A stretch of 64,000 nucleotides of DNA. Source: Neptunitalea chrysea (GTDB taxonomy: Bacteria; Bacteroidota; Bacteroidia; Flavobacteriales; Flavobacteriaceae). A model generated the notes under the pieces. The model was given only the letters and a program-made list of their open reading frames with translations. It was not told the origin of the DNA and did no database searches. The DNA lies in NCBI RefSeq assembly GCF_027924145.1, contig NZ_BRVP01000004.1, positions 62,001 through 126,000 on the forward strand, written 5' to 3'. Numbering within the stretch: the stretch's first letter is position 1; each line of letters starts with the position of its first letter. Positions 43,599 to 52,124 of the stretch are shown piece after piece. The position numbers and the translations under genes are program-made.

Positions 43599-44477
43599 TT
43601 AGTTTTTAATCCAAATAGCCAGCCAGTTCACTTTAGGAGCTTGGCGGTGTTCAGAGTTGTTTGCGAAAATCTTTACTTTATCATCGGCATAGTTAATAGC
43701 CCACTTACACCACAGGGTGTCATCTTGGTTTACTTCACCATCAAAATACACCTCGGCTAAGGATGGAATAAACCCGGCCAAATTTGTCACGCTATATCCG
43801 GATGGTGGAAAAATGTAAGCGCAATTATAATCCATGTCATTTTGCAATTGACCTTGAGATAGTGTTGTCATCACTATAGAACCTCTGGTTACTTTCAAAC
43901 TTTGAAAAGGTTTGTTCTGTATGTAGGCATCAGATTGCGGACTGGTATTGTTCCAATCTGATTTCACATTTACTTCAGCGCCCTCTTCCAAGGTGGCTAT
44001 AAAATTAACCATTGCCTGAGTTAAGGCGATATATCCCTCTGTAGGTACAAATTGCTGACTGGCAAAAGCCGTAAGCTCTTTTAAAGTTTTCAAACGTATC
44101 AAGTCCGAAAAGGGAAAGGTCTCAACGCCTCCTGTACCAAAGCGTAAATACCTGGTCTTATAAACTGGTAACACATCTTGGTTACTATCTTCATCTAAGT
44201 CTGCATCATAAGCAGCCGTAACTTCTGTGTCTATAAGTGTAACCTGGTCCTGGTATGCTCCGCTTTCAAATAGTAATATTTCACCATTGTAAGAAACATA
44301 CCCTTTGCTGTAGGTTCCGTTGCCATCATTCACCAGTCCGGTTAAAATGGTTTTGTCTCCAGATTCTTTTGCTATGGCTTCCAATGGTTCACGCCATGCT
44401 TGCTGAATGAAACGCCATGTTTCATTGGTAGCCGGAAATCCGGTAGCTGATATGATTAATTGTTTACCTGAACCCAT
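43599..44477 (-). CDS. Tail-tip or fibre-connecting virion protein
   Basis: A 292-residue protein without signal or membrane segments, beta-rich and starting MGSGKQLIISATGFPATNET. TRYLRFGTGGVETFPFSDLI and a C-terminal NWLAIWIKN are the clearest features. It lies between the baseplate genes and the fibre gene and overlaps the end of the preceding gene by 22 bp. A baseplate-to-fibre connector is the likely role by position only. Confidence 0.6.
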   Translation of the reverse strand: MGSGKQLIISATGFPATNETWRFIQQAWREPLEAIAKESGDKTILTGLVNDGNGTYSKGYVSYNGEILLFESGAYQDQVTLIDTEVTAAYDADLDEDSNQDVLPVYKTRYLRFGTGGVETFPFSDLIRLKTLKELTAFASQQFVPTEGYIALTQAMVNFIATLEEGAEVNVKSDWNNTSPQSDAYIQNKPFQSLKVTRGSIVMTTLSQGQLQNDMDYNCAYIFPPSGYSVTNLAGFIPSLAEVYFDGEVNQDDTLWCKWAINYADDKVKIFANNSEHRQAPKVNWLAIWIKN

Positions 44478-44977
44478 AGTATGTTGTAATTTTTACTGTA
44501 TAGTTTATAATAATCTATTTCACCTCGCATTCGAGTTAATATAGCCGTTTCTGCAGTTTCCCCTTCTGGTTGTAATTGTGGAGGTACGCATACTGAAAAA
44601 TCAACGCCATCGCCCACAATATCATCCGGCTCGTAATAGTGAACCGGGTCATTATCTTCTGGCTCGTAATGATAGACCTCTCGGTTTTCCAACGGCTCAT
44701 AGAAATACACCGGTTGTTTAAACTCGGTGTTAACAATTCTAATGCGCCTTTCAAGCGGATCAAACAAATCATTCAACATAGCCTCCATATACACAATTTG
44801 ACTATTGTGTTTTACTCGGTAAATGCTGTTGGCTCTAAAGTTTAGAAAGTCTAAATGCAACAATTCTAAAGGGCGCAACATTACCGATAAGAAAGCTTTA
44901 TTGTTAGGCTTTCTCATGGCCTGCATTAAAAAGAGCTTCACTAGCTCTAGCCAGTTTATGAGATATGCATTATTCAT
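44456..44977 (-). CDS. Baseplate-region protein in the tail protein I (Mu gp48) position
   Basis: A 173-residue protein, helical at the N-terminus (NAYLINWLELVKLFLMQAMR), with an odd central run of Tyr-Glu-Pro repeats (VYFYEPLE, VYHYEPED, VHYYEPDD) spaced about ten residues apart. It directly follows the baseplate J-like gene (8-bp overlap). In P2 and Mu the next gene after J encodes tail protein I/gp48; assignment here rests on order, not motif. Confidence 0.55.
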   Translation of the reverse strand: MNNAYLINWLELVKLFLMQAMRKPNNKAFLSVMLRPLELLHLDFLNFRANSIYRVKHNSQIVYMEAMLNDLFDPLERRIRIVNTEFKQPVYFYEPLENREVYHYEPEDNDPVHYYEPDDIVGDGVDFSVCVPPQLQPEGETAETAILTRMRGEIDYYKLYSKNYNILWVQVNN

Positions 44978-45866
44978 CCGTTAGCTTCCAAGAGATTAAT
45001 AAATCATCCATTTTAAAATAACCTGAGTCGGCCACTCTAAAAACATTAATAGCTCCTACATTCGCTATTCCTTCCTGATCATAACTATAGCCACCATATT
45101 TACTTGCTGCTGAAGTAATGTTGGCAGTTAAAACGCCTTCTATATCTTCCAATGCGCGTTCGAGTTTTCGAGTGCTGATGGTTCCGTTAAATTCAAGATC
45201 CTGCAAAAAAGCATCAATAGCATCTTGTACAGGAGTATCCGCTGTTCCGTCCAATCTTTGACCTTGTGGATTCAACACTAACGGATCATAATAACAGTCA
45301 AGGCGAAGGCGTAATAAATCGGCTGTTCCTGTGGTAATGGTGATTTGAGTACCTGCATCAACTACTTTGTTAAGCATGTAGCTTTTCAAGGCCGTAAAGT
45401 TTGGTTCCTGGATAGGCGCTAAACTTTCCCCGTCCATCGTAGCCACTTTTAATCTCAAAATTCCATAACCTGCAGCACTGATCAGTTTCACAGCAGCAGC
45501 TTGTTTTACAATCTTAGCAGCTGCTATTTGTTCATCGGTTAGGTTGTCTGTTATAAACTGATCCGTTCCATCCGTAACCGGAACACCAAGCATAAAGCCC
45601 AGCGCTTTATTTCTATACCAGTCGCGGGTGTGCGGTTTTTGCTCGGCCATTAAAGCAGTGATCTCAGTTTTAAAAGCATCCCACAATTGCTCAATGGTAG
45701 TAATGGAAAAGGCTACCACATCAAAAACCAAATTTTCAAAGCTCACCAGGCTAAAGGTGTCCGTAAAACTTGCGCCTACCTCAAAACCATACATAGCGGC
45801 CAATACTTCACTATTCATGAAGCGTGTGGTTAGTATTGATTTTATTTCGTTGAGTGTTCTTGCCAT
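44970..45866 (-). CDS. Baseplate J-like protein (Mu gp47 type)
   Basis: A 298-residue protein beginning MARTLNEIKSILTTRFMNSE. It resembles the wedge protein J/gp47: N-terminal helical region, a middle with ITITTGTADLLRLRLDCYYD and a C-terminal AIDAFLQDLEFNGTISTRKL, LERALEDIEGVLTANI, the conserved small beta-alpha fold that ends J-like proteins. Forms the baseplate wedge with the W-like product upstream. Moderately sure. Confidence 0.7.
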   Translation of the reverse strand: MARTLNEIKSILTTRFMNSEVLAAMYGFEVGASFTDTFSLVSFENLVFDVVAFSITTIEQLWDAFKTEITALMAEQKPHTRDWYRNKALGFMLGVPVTDGTDQFITDNLTDEQIAAAKIVKQAAAVKLISAAGYGILRLKVATMDGESLAPIQEPNFTALKSYMLNKVVDAGTQITITTGTADLLRLRLDCYYDPLVLNPQGQRLDGTADTPVQDAIDAFLQDLEFNGTISTRKLERALEDIEGVLTANITSAASKYGGYSYDQEGIANVGAINVFRVADSGYFKMDDLLISWKLTDE

Positions 45867-45869
45867 TTT

Positions 45870-46154
45870 TTATTGTATTGGGAAAACTTGTGGTAACATA
45901 TAATCAAGAGCGCTTAGCTCTGGTTGCTCGGTAGTTGCTGTGGCTATTTTTTGTTTTTTCTTCTTGAAATATTTTGCCACATCTTTGTTTTCAAAATCCG
46001 TATTGTCTGCATCGTTTATTTGCATACCAGGATTTAAAACCTCGGTTAATGAAATGCCATTTTTGATGGCTAATTGCATAGCTTGTTCAACACTACCATG
46101 CATTTCAATTGCCAAGTCTAATACCGATTGATTATTTATTACCGTTTTTCCCAT
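45870..46154 (-). CDS. LysM-like small tail protein (tail protein X type)
   Basis: A 94-residue protein whose N-terminal half reads like a LysM motif: NNQSVLDLAIEMHGSVEQAM, QLAIKNGISLTEVLNPGMQI. Phage P2 X and similar small tail proteins carry one such motif. The C-terminal half is charged and flexible. It overlaps the upstream gene by 16 bp. Confidence 0.65.
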   Translation of the reverse strand: MGKTVINNQSVLDLAIEMHGSVEQAMQLAIKNGISLTEVLNPGMQINDADNTDFENKDVAKYFKKKKQKIATATTEQPELSALDYMLPQVFPIQ

Positions 46155-46510
46155 GTTGCTAATTCTTCTTTCAGCTCTTTAACCACCTTCTTTAATGATC
46201 GGTTTTCCTCTGTTAAGGTTTTGTTTCGGTTGGTTAGAAGTTTTATCTCATCTTCCAACATTTTCACTTTACGATCAAACACTTCAGAAAGCTGTGCATA
46301 CTTCGTTTCATACCTGCCTCCAAGATCATCGAGCATAACCTTATAATAGTTAGCTAACTTAATCTCATTATCAATCTCAGTACTTTCAGCGTTTTCCTGT
46401 TCTTGCTTTGTTTGAGCTTCTTGTCTTTTTTTATTGAACAACCAAGTAAAAAAAGCGCCTAATCCGGTTCCAAGTCCGCCTGTAAGTCCGGCTAATAATT
46501 CAGGATTCAT
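46139..46510 (-). CDS. Membrane-anchored coiled-coil phage protein
   Basis: A 123-residue protein with an N-terminal glycine-rich membrane helix (LLAGLTGGLGTGLGAFFTWL) followed by a basic stop (NKKRQE) and a long coiled coil (KVKMLEDEIKLLTNRNKTLT, ENRSLKKVVKELKEELATW). No recognised family. One membrane helix plus cytosolic coiled coil could mean a holin-like or superinfection protein; it sits within the baseplate genes, where Mu-like phages of Bacteroidota often carry such small proteins. Confidence 0.6.
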   Translation of the reverse strand: MNPELLAGLTGGLGTGLGAFFTWLFNKKRQEAQTKQEQENAESTEIDNEIKLANYYKVMLDDLGGRYETKYAQLSEVFDRKVKMLEDEIKLLTNRNKTLTEENRSLKKVVKELKEELATWEKR

Positions 46511-46781
46511 TTATGTTGGTTTTTAGTTGTTGCTTTATCGTTTCATAATCAATGTTGTCCTTTGCTAAATGCACCCGAACGCGTTGTTCTATATCGAACC
46601 GTGGAGCTCCTGTTTTTTTCAATTGTACCAAGTTGGGACCGAGCGTTGGCGAAAACTTTTGAGCTCCTTGACTCAACTGTAATATCAAAGCCACTTCTTG
46701 CATTTGTGTGTTGCCAATTACAATACCTCCGTTGCTGGCTTGTAAATCGTTATCATCATTTAGCAATATTCCCTTTCTCAT
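46500..46781 (-). CDS. GpW/gp25-like baseplate protein (Mu gp46 position)
   Basis: A 93-residue protein: ILLNDDNDLQASNGGIVIGN, QEVALILQLSQGAQKFSPTL, GPNLVQLKKTGAPRFDIEQR. The pattern and size resemble gp46/gp25-like wedge proteins, and it precedes the J-like gene. Overlaps the next gene by 11 bp. Confidence 0.65.
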   Translation of the reverse strand: MRKGILLNDDNDLQASNGGIVIGNTQMQEVALILQLSQGAQKFSPTLGPNLVQLKKTGAPRFDIEQRVRVHLAKDNIDYETIKQQLKTNINES

Positions 46782-46996
46782 TACTCTTGAATTGTTCCTG
46801 TTCCAGTTACAGCTCCTCCAGTTGCACTGGTTCCAGTAACTGCCGTTTGTCTACCAATAACAAATTGAGCTACTCCGTTTGCTAACTCATCGGCCAAGTG
46901 TTGCCGAGCTTCAGCAACATTTATGTTTGGATCATCAGAACCAAACTCAAAGGCTGCCTTAAATTTTGCTGCTAACTGTTCTTCTGTTATTGCCAT
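46781..46996 (-). CDS. Small hypothetical phage protein
   Basis: A 71-residue protein with a helical N-terminus (TEEQLAAKFKAAFEFGSDDP, VAEARQHLADELANGVAQFV) and a Gly/Thr-rich flexible end. Its stop shares one base with the next start and it follows the V-like gene directly. No family recognised. Confidence 0.6.
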   Translation of the reverse strand: MAITEEQLAAKFKAAFEFGSDDPNINVAEARQHLADELANGVAQFVIGRQTAVTGTSATGGAVTGTGTIQE

Positions 46997-47470
46997 TTAA
47001 CTACTTTTTAAAATGGTGTTTAAACGTTGTTTAATTGTTTCCATAGCTACTACATTAATGGTGTTACCATAAATCACAACTATCTTATTCAGTTCATCGA
47101 TCATGTCATTAAACACGGTTTTCAAATCCTCGTTACCGCTTTTAATAATCACACCAGATTCTTTCACGGTGAGTTCTGTGGTACCGGTTTTAAAATTCAA
47201 TTCCTCAAGCTCGGCTGCATCTAGCAAAAAAGCATTGGCAGGATTGTTTTCAATCAATCCAATAAGGCATAGCGTATTTACCTTTGGCTTTTTATATTCA
47301 GCACCTCGGCCAAGGTCTATATCATAATATTCAAGATCATCTGTCTGACCTTTGGCTACCATGGTTTTGTTTTCCCAGTCTACACTTACACAGGTGGCAT
47401 ACGCTGTTTGAATGGGCGTAAGTTCTTTAATACGCTGATTGATTAACTCTGTAAATGCTCCTAATCCCAT
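46997..47470 (-). CDS. Baseplate spike protein V-like (Mu gp45 type)
   Basis: A 157-residue protein with an N-terminal helix (FTELINQRIKELTP), an OB-fold-like beta region (AYATCVSVDWENKTMVAKGQ, NTLCLIGLIENNPANAFLLD), a short repetitive beta-helix-like stretch (TTELTVKESGVIIKSGNEDL) and a C-terminal helix. This matches the membrane-piercing spike V/gp45. It lies directly after the hub-like D gene, as in P2 and Mu. Confidence 0.7.
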   Translation of the reverse strand: MGLGAFTELINQRIKELTPIQTAYATCVSVDWENKTMVAKGQTDDLEYYDIDLGRGAEYKKPKVNTLCLIGLIENNPANAFLLDAAELEELNFKTGTTELTVKESGVIIKSGNEDLKTVFNDMIDELNKIVVIYGNTINVVAMETIKQRLNTILKSS

Positions 47471-48454
47471 TTAAATTTGTTCTCCTATGGTTATTTCTTG
47501 GCGAATTCCGCCACGGTCAAAACTTTTGTAAACTTTATCTATGTAATAGGTTCCTGAGCGATCATCATACAAACTACTTTCAATATTCGTTTTCATACCA
47601 TGATCTACAGAAGGCACACCAAAAGCGGTGAACTTTCCATCGAACCTGTCTTTTTTCATTTTTCGGTAGGCTACTAAACCTAAATCGCGTAGCCTTGCTT
47701 TATCGGAAATGTTGTAATACGTTAGCGTATGTTCATTACCAGTTGTATCGCCAATATTATCCACTGTAATTTTAGAGCCATTGGCCAAAGTGGATACACA
47801 CTTGATTTTTATAATAAGTTCATCGGCTCTTTTATAGTTCAAGTCATTGGAAACACAATTGCGCTCTAAGTGAAAATTCACTGTGTCATCGGTTGTATTA
47901 TCGGCGTAATACTTGCCAGATCTTACAGCACCATTCTGCCAATAAGTGTATAAATTGTACGTGCTTTTCAACTTCTCTAACACAGCGCCAACGGTTGTAT
48001 TAGCAAAACGAACCCCTCCAAGATCTACACCTTCCAAAGCATCAATTGTGTAACCAGGTATAATTTTCTTTAGCAATTCCTCGAGCGTAATTTTAGCTGC
48101 TGAAAAATTAACCGGTAATCGTTTTATCCGGAACATTTCATCTTCAAAATCAATCACGGTTGGTATGTCCGATGATACTGCAGTAACATATCCTATAAAC
48201 TCGGTTATGTTATTGCCATCATATCCAAACTTTACGGTGATTGCATCTCCGCGTTGAAATGCTTTTTGTGCGTTGTATTTAAACTTTCCACTTTTACCAA
48301 AGAACGAATAGTTACGAGGCATGGTTAAAGAACCTTTAGAGCTCATCTCTTTAAAAGTCTTTTCAAACTCAATAGCCGTAACTTTATACAATACTATTTC
48401 CTCTCTTCTGGAGTTGTCCGGAAATACTATTTCGCAGGTCATTGCATAGGCCAT
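47471..48454 (-). CDS. Tail hub protein, late-control-D/Mu gp44 type
   Basis: A 327-residue, beta-rich protein. ITVKFGYDGNNITEFIGYVT, LEELLKKIIPGYTIDALEGV and YNLYTYWQNGAVRSGKYY are typical of the gp27/gpD hub fold, which links the tail tube to the spike. Overlaps the preceding gene by 16 bp. Followed at once by the V-like spike gene, which supports the call. Confidence 0.7.
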   Translation of the reverse strand: MAYAMTCEIVFPDNSRREEIVLYKVTAIEFEKTFKEMSSKGSLTMPRNYSFFGKSGKFKYNAQKAFQRGDAITVKFGYDGNNITEFIGYVTAVSSDIPTVIDFEDEMFRIKRLPVNFSAAKITLEELLKKIIPGYTIDALEGVDLGGVRFANTTVGAVLEKLKSTYNLYTYWQNGAVRSGKYYADNTTDDTVNFHLERNCVSNDLNYKRADELIIKIKCVSTLANGSKITVDNIGDTTGNEHTLTYYNISDKARLRDLGLVAYRKMKKDRFDGKFTAFGVPSVDHGMKTNIESSLYDDRSGTYYIDKVYKSFDRGGIRQEITIGEQI

Positions 48455-49062
48455 TGTACTTGGTCTTTAGATTCGTCACTGTACATTTGAAACTGAAAAG
48501 CAATATTTCCATCTCCGCCCTGGATAAGATTGTGAGACCAATCTGCAATGGTAACGGAATCAACTTCTATCCAGTTAAAAGCCTCCCCTGAAATACGTAT
48601 GCTATCTGCCAATACTTCCCATTTCTTCAATTCTTTAAACTTCTCTGCAGCGGAGCTTTCCTGATCATTTAAACACAATCCTTTTACATCAATAACCCAA
48701 TCATCAAAAGAGAATATCTCTTTTACTGATCCGTTATTGCCTAGCAAATTGGTGCGCTCGATAATTTTACCTCTACGAAACGAAAACATCGTAGTAGCCG
48801 GTAAATAGTAATCTGGCATTCGTACAATTTCCATCTTTCCCAATGCTGTATAACGATTGTATCCATCTTGTTGAAACTTCACGGGTAATAAAATCGGCGT
48901 CCCCATCCATGAAGTCATTGAACGATCATAATACTCAGGTAATCTTACAATATCTGAATAGTTGAGCTCTGGTGATGATGGTGTATCATTAGGAATAGTA
49001 AACACAGGAGCTACCCCAAAAGCATCCAAAAATAAATCGCGTATGTTATAGCTAATTCCCAT
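48439..49062 (-). CDS. DUF6046-like phage tail protein
   Basis: A 207-residue protein starting MGISYNIRDLFLDAFGVAPV, with LPVKFQQDGYNRYTALGKME, WVIDVKGLCLNDQESSAAEK and a C-terminal DGNIAFQFQMYSDES. It resembles the DUF6046 family of Bacteroidota phages. It lies between the tape measure and hub genes, where Mu gp43 (a DNA circularisation/tail protein) sits, so a tail-distal adaptor is likely. Shares one base with the tape-measure gene. Confidence 0.65.
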   Translation of the reverse strand: MGISYNIRDLFLDAFGVAPVFTIPNDTPSSPELNYSDIVRLPEYYDRSMTSWMGTPILLPVKFQQDGYNRYTALGKMEIVRMPDYYLPATTMFSFRRGKIIERTNLLGNNGSVKEIFSFDDWVIDVKGLCLNDQESSAAEKFKELKKWEVLADSIRISGEAFNWIEVDSVTIADWSHNLIQGGDGNIAFQFQMYSDESKDQVQWPMQ

Positions 49063-51041
49063 TATCCTAGTTGTACTAATCCGTCTCTTAATCGATCGTT
49101 GATCATTCCTGTTATTTGCTCTGCTATCTCACGTACCTTTAACTTGTCGTTTACCGAGAAGTTATTAGTGACATTCAAAGTCATGTTTAAAGTTCTACCT
49201 CCTCCAGAACCACCTCCGCCTGAAATGGCTAATCCACTTCCAGAAGTTGCTCCGTTAGTAGTTCCTCCAGTTAAAGTATTATTAGCTGTTGGAGCTAAAG
49301 CATTATTGATGGATGGCTTTTTATCTAAATTTTCATCAGTGAATAATTCTCCAGAATCTTTTGCCGTTTCTGGTTTCCTTTCTTCTGTTAAACTTAGGCC
49401 TTCCCGCAGCTTTTGAATGTAAGCCTCACCAGTCCCGGCTAGTTTACCCAGCCCTGGTATTTTAGAGAGTAACCCCAATAGCTGCTGTACAGGCATTAAC
49501 AAGGCATCTAACAACACAAGACCTATCCGTTTTAACCCGGCGATAATTCCGCCATTTTCAAAGGCTTCTGTGATACTATCCCAGTGCCTTCTAAAACTTT
49601 GAATAATGTTAATGATCATGCCGAGCGGACCGAGTATAAAGCTGAGCGCTGCACCCCATTCATCATATTTCGCGATTACTGCAGTAATAATTCCTACCAG
49701 AGCTGCAATACCTAAAATGATTAAACCGATCGGGTTGGCATCCATGGCCACATTCAAAGCCCATTGTGCTGCAGTTTGTAACCATGTAGCATTTGAGAGC
49801 ATTTGTATTAATGGAATGGCACCTGCCAATATTTGAAATACTGGAGCCATCTCTTGAGCATAGATCCCAACGCTTCCAAATGTCTGACCTGCCCAGGTAC
49901 GTATATCAGAAAAGAAACCTTTTATACCTGCACCTGCAGCTTCTACAGATTTAAGTTTGCTAATATCTAAGTCCATAGTGGCTAATCCATCAATAAACTG
50001 TATACCGGCGTCTTCACCGGCACCTTTGAAAATATCTGCAATAATCTTTTGGCGAAGCTCAGGAGTTTTGTCCTGCATTTGCTGAGATATATATTGAATA
50101 GCTTCAATGGGTGTTTTTCCTGCCAAATCTTTTGGGCTAACTCCAATACCGGCCAATGCATCTTGCTGAGTTTTATCCATTTCTCGTAAAGCCAAATTGG
50201 CTTCTTTCAAAGAGTCAATTGCTTTATCAGAATAAATACCTTCTTTTCCGGCGCTTGCTATCAAGGCTATGGCTTGAGATTGTGTTAACCCTAGTTCCTT
50301 TATGAAAGGTTGGTATTCTTTCAACTGATCAATAAAATCTCCATTAGCATCAGCACCACGTTCAAATCCCTCCTCAATTAATGCTATGTTTTCTTGATAG
50401 GTACCGCCAACTTGTTTGGTCATAGCATTGGCAGCCCTAGCGATATCCAAAACATCTTCATCGTAAAGATCGGCAGCTCTTCTTGTTCTTGCTACAAAAT
50501 CATCTAAAGCATCACCAGACAGGTCAGTCATTCTTTCAATCGCTGCAGTTTGTGTAGCTACATCTACTGAGAAATTCAAACCATCTGAAGTTTTTTTAAT
50601 CATTTCATTTGTTTGATTGATTCCAGTAGCAATATCAGTCCATTTTTGTTGCTCCTTTGTAAACTTCTTAGCCTCTTCGGTTAAGTCGTTCATATCTTGT
50701 TCAGCACCTTTCAAGTCCTTACGTAAACGCCCAATTCGCTCTACTGCCTTTTCATATTCCTGGTTAGCTTTGGCAGCTTCTTTGCCCGGACTTGCATTTT
50801 TAGCAGCATGCGCTAAATCTTTGATTTCCTTTTCAGCATCTTTTACTTGAGCTGCTAAATCGGAGTAGTATTTTTTAGCTTTGGTAAGCGCTTCTTTGGT
50901 TTCCTTTTCATTGAATTGTACTGCTTCGGATGCCTCCTCAACATCCTTGGTCATATTAGAAACTGACTTTACCACATCTTTTACCGGTTTGGTAACGTGG
51001 TCTATAAATTCTAATATCCAACTTGTTGTGGTGTTACTCAT
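49062..51041 (-). CDS. Tail tape measure protein
   Basis: A 659-residue protein. The N-terminal 200 residues are coiled coil (VKDAEKEIKDLAHAAKNASP, QEYEKAVERIGRLRKDLKGA), then the TP901-type core (DLSGDALDDFVARTRRAADL, TQSQAIALIASAGKEGIYSD, LKEANLALREMDKTQQDALA), several hydrophobic helices (about 400-520) that would enter the host membrane, and a Gly/Ser-rich tail region. It sets tail length. The start overlaps the stop of the -1 frameshift reading frame (ATGA), so translation is coupled to the G/GT chaperone genes. Confidence 0.88.
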   Translation of the reverse strand: MSNTTTSWILEFIDHVTKPVKDVVKSVSNMTKDVEEASEAVQFNEKETKEALTKAKKYYSDLAAQVKDAEKEIKDLAHAAKNASPGKEAAKANQEYEKAVERIGRLRKDLKGAEQDMNDLTEEAKKFTKEQQKWTDIATGINQTNEMIKKTSDGLNFSVDVATQTAAIERMTDLSGDALDDFVARTRRAADLYDEDVLDIARAANAMTKQVGGTYQENIALIEEGFERGADANGDFIDQLKEYQPFIKELGLTQSQAIALIASAGKEGIYSDKAIDSLKEANLALREMDKTQQDALAGIGVSPKDLAGKTPIEAIQYISQQMQDKTPELRQKIIADIFKGAGEDAGIQFIDGLATMDLDISKLKSVEAAGAGIKGFFSDIRTWAGQTFGSVGIYAQEMAPVFQILAGAIPLIQMLSNATWLQTAAQWALNVAMDANPIGLIILGIAALVGIITAVIAKYDEWGAALSFILGPLGMIINIIQSFRRHWDSITEAFENGGIIAGLKRIGLVLLDALLMPVQQLLGLLSKIPGLGKLAGTGEAYIQKLREGLSLTEERKPETAKDSGELFTDENLDKKPSINNALAPTANNTLTGGTTNGATSGSGLAISGGGGSGGGRTLNMTLNVTNNFSVNDKLKVREIAEQITGMINDRLRDGLVQLG

Positions 51042-51304
51042 TTTTGTTTCTTAGGAGTTGCCTCATCAATGGCTTTAAATACTTCGTTTACTACTTCTTG
51101 CAATACGACTTTGAAATGGGTCGCCTGAGCTCGGTTGGTTACTTGTTGGTAATAGATCCAATCTTGAAAGCGTTGTGCCCATTCTTCATCACTGAGCTCT
51201 TTGGGATCGATATTATAATGAACGCGGATGATGGCATTAATTTCTTGAAGCCATGTATCCGCGTTGTTATCTTCCTCCGGGTTTAACCAAAACCCGTCTA
51301 CAAC
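51038..51304 (-). CDS. Tail assembly chaperone GT extension (-1 frame, no start codon)
   Basis: An open frame of 88 codons without a start codon runs from the slippery site to the tape-measure ATG. It translates VVDGFWLNPEEDNNADTWLQ, then EINAIIRVHYNIDPKELSDE and ends AIDEATPKKQK, TGA. It becomes the C-terminal extension of the 128-residue chaperone (51298-51684) by -1 ribosomal frameshifting, giving a product of about 215 residues, like gpGT of lambda and the equivalents in Mu and P2. The codon use and reading without stops argue that this is coding and not an empty gap. Not verified experimentally. Confidence 0.85.
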   Translation of the reverse strand, partial: VVDGFWLNPEEDNNADTWLQEINAIIRVHYNIDPKELSDEEWAQRFQDWIYYQQVTNRAQATHFKVVLQEVVNEVFKAIDEATPKKQK

Positions 51305-51310
51305 TTTTTT
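51278..51310 (-). promoter_or_regulatory. Programmed -1 ribosomal frameshift signal
   Basis: Slippery heptamer A-AAA-AAG at 51304-51310 in the zero frame, followed after 7 bases by a perfect hairpin CGGGTTT (51290-51296), loop TGGTT, AAACCCG (51278-51284). The zero-frame stop TAG lies between slip site and stem. Heptamer, spacer and stem match the standard -1 frameshift architecture. Confidence 0.85.
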
Positions 51311-51684
51311 AAGGTTCCTCGAGCTTCTTTTACAAGTTCGCCCACGTACTTGAGTAATTGGGTGTAAATAGCACCATCATACTCATAGGCATCTTTGTCA
51401 CCTTCCAATACACAACCCAATAAGAGTTTTTGTACTCTTCCCGGATCTTGTATTTTTTTGGTAGGTTGACCTTTATCGGTTGTTGCTTTTCCTTTTGACT
51501 CAGCATCGGCTATGGCTTCCATGACCGCTCTGGATGGTTTCTTTACCAAATAGACAAATACATAATCACCATCATCAGTGGTAATTTCTACTTCTCGTAG
51601 GTTGCGTTTCCCTCCAACTTTTGCAGCATGCGTTTGTATAGCCTCATCTCCAAAAGGTTTGTTTATTGTTGGTTTCTTTTCCAT
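51298..51684 (-). CDS. Tail assembly chaperone G (zero-frame product)
   Basis: A 128-residue protein: GDEAIQTHAAKVGGKRNLRE, a beta strand pair (DDGDYVFVYLVKKPS), a helix (AVMEAIADAES) and YTQLLKYVGELVKEARGTLKK at the end. It sits between tail tube and tape measure, as expected for the tail chaperone. Its last codons contain the slippery site, so most ribosomes should make this short form and a minority the GT fusion. Start ATG overlaps the tail-tube stop by one base. Confidence 0.75.
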   Translation of the reverse strand: MEKKPTINKPFGDEAIQTHAAKVGGKRNLREVEITTDDGDYVFVYLVKKPSRAVMEAIADAESKGKATTDKGQPTKKIQDPGRVQKLLLGCVLEGDKDAYEYDGAIYTQLLKYVGELVKEARGTLKKL

Positions 51685-52121
51685 TAGGCAGCGTTCCAGA
51701 TAATTTCAGAGGTTATCAAAGTATATTCATTAGAAATGGTTCCGTCTCCTTGAGAGATTGCTCTAGCATTACCTGTAAATTCACAAGCCATGATAATATC
51801 TTTAGTTATGGTTCCATCTTCTTTTTCATACATCACGATGATGTTGAAAGGAGCTATATCACTCAAAGATTTACCTAAAGGCAACGCAGCTTGAATAGCA
51901 TCTACCTCTTCTTTATATAAAGTGATTGATGCTGTAGCTTCATAATCAGTTTTAGATCTTCCTATAGGTTTAGATCCAACACCTCTTACATGCTCTTTGG
52001 TAGTATTATCATCATAATTAACGCCTGTAATTCCTTCTAAATCTCTACCCAATAAATTCACCGTTACAGAGTTCCAACCCTGCATGGTTCCAAATTTGTT
52101 TGTTACTGTAATATCTGGCAT
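51684..52121 (-). CDS. Tail tube protein
   Basis: A 145-residue beta-rich protein (TNKFGTMQGWNSVTVNLLGR, ATASITLYKEEVDAIQAALP, IMACEFTGNARAISQGDGTI). Size, position directly after the sheath gene and before the chaperone, and the beta pattern fit the contractile-tail inner tube. No strict motif exists, so the call is mainly from order. Confidence 0.72.
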   Translation of the reverse strand: MPDITVTNKFGTMQGWNSVTVNLLGRDLEGITGVNYDDNTTKEHVRGVGSKPIGRSKTDYEATASITLYKEEVDAIQAALPLGKSLSDIAPFNIIVMYEKEDGTITKDIIMACEFTGNARAISQGDGTISNEYTLITSEIIWNAA

Positions 52122-52124
52122 CTA

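Noticed and set aside
46128-47327. Several plus-strand open frames opposite the baseplate genes
   Set aside because: They are shadows of tightly packed, overlapping minus-strand genes, with low-complexity Ser/Phe-rich translations.
51023-51286. Plus-strand open frame of 87 codons
   Set aside because: It is antisense to the -1 frame of the tail chaperone, is Phe/Leu/Cys-rich in a random manner and has no homologous features; the minus-strand frame explains the region.
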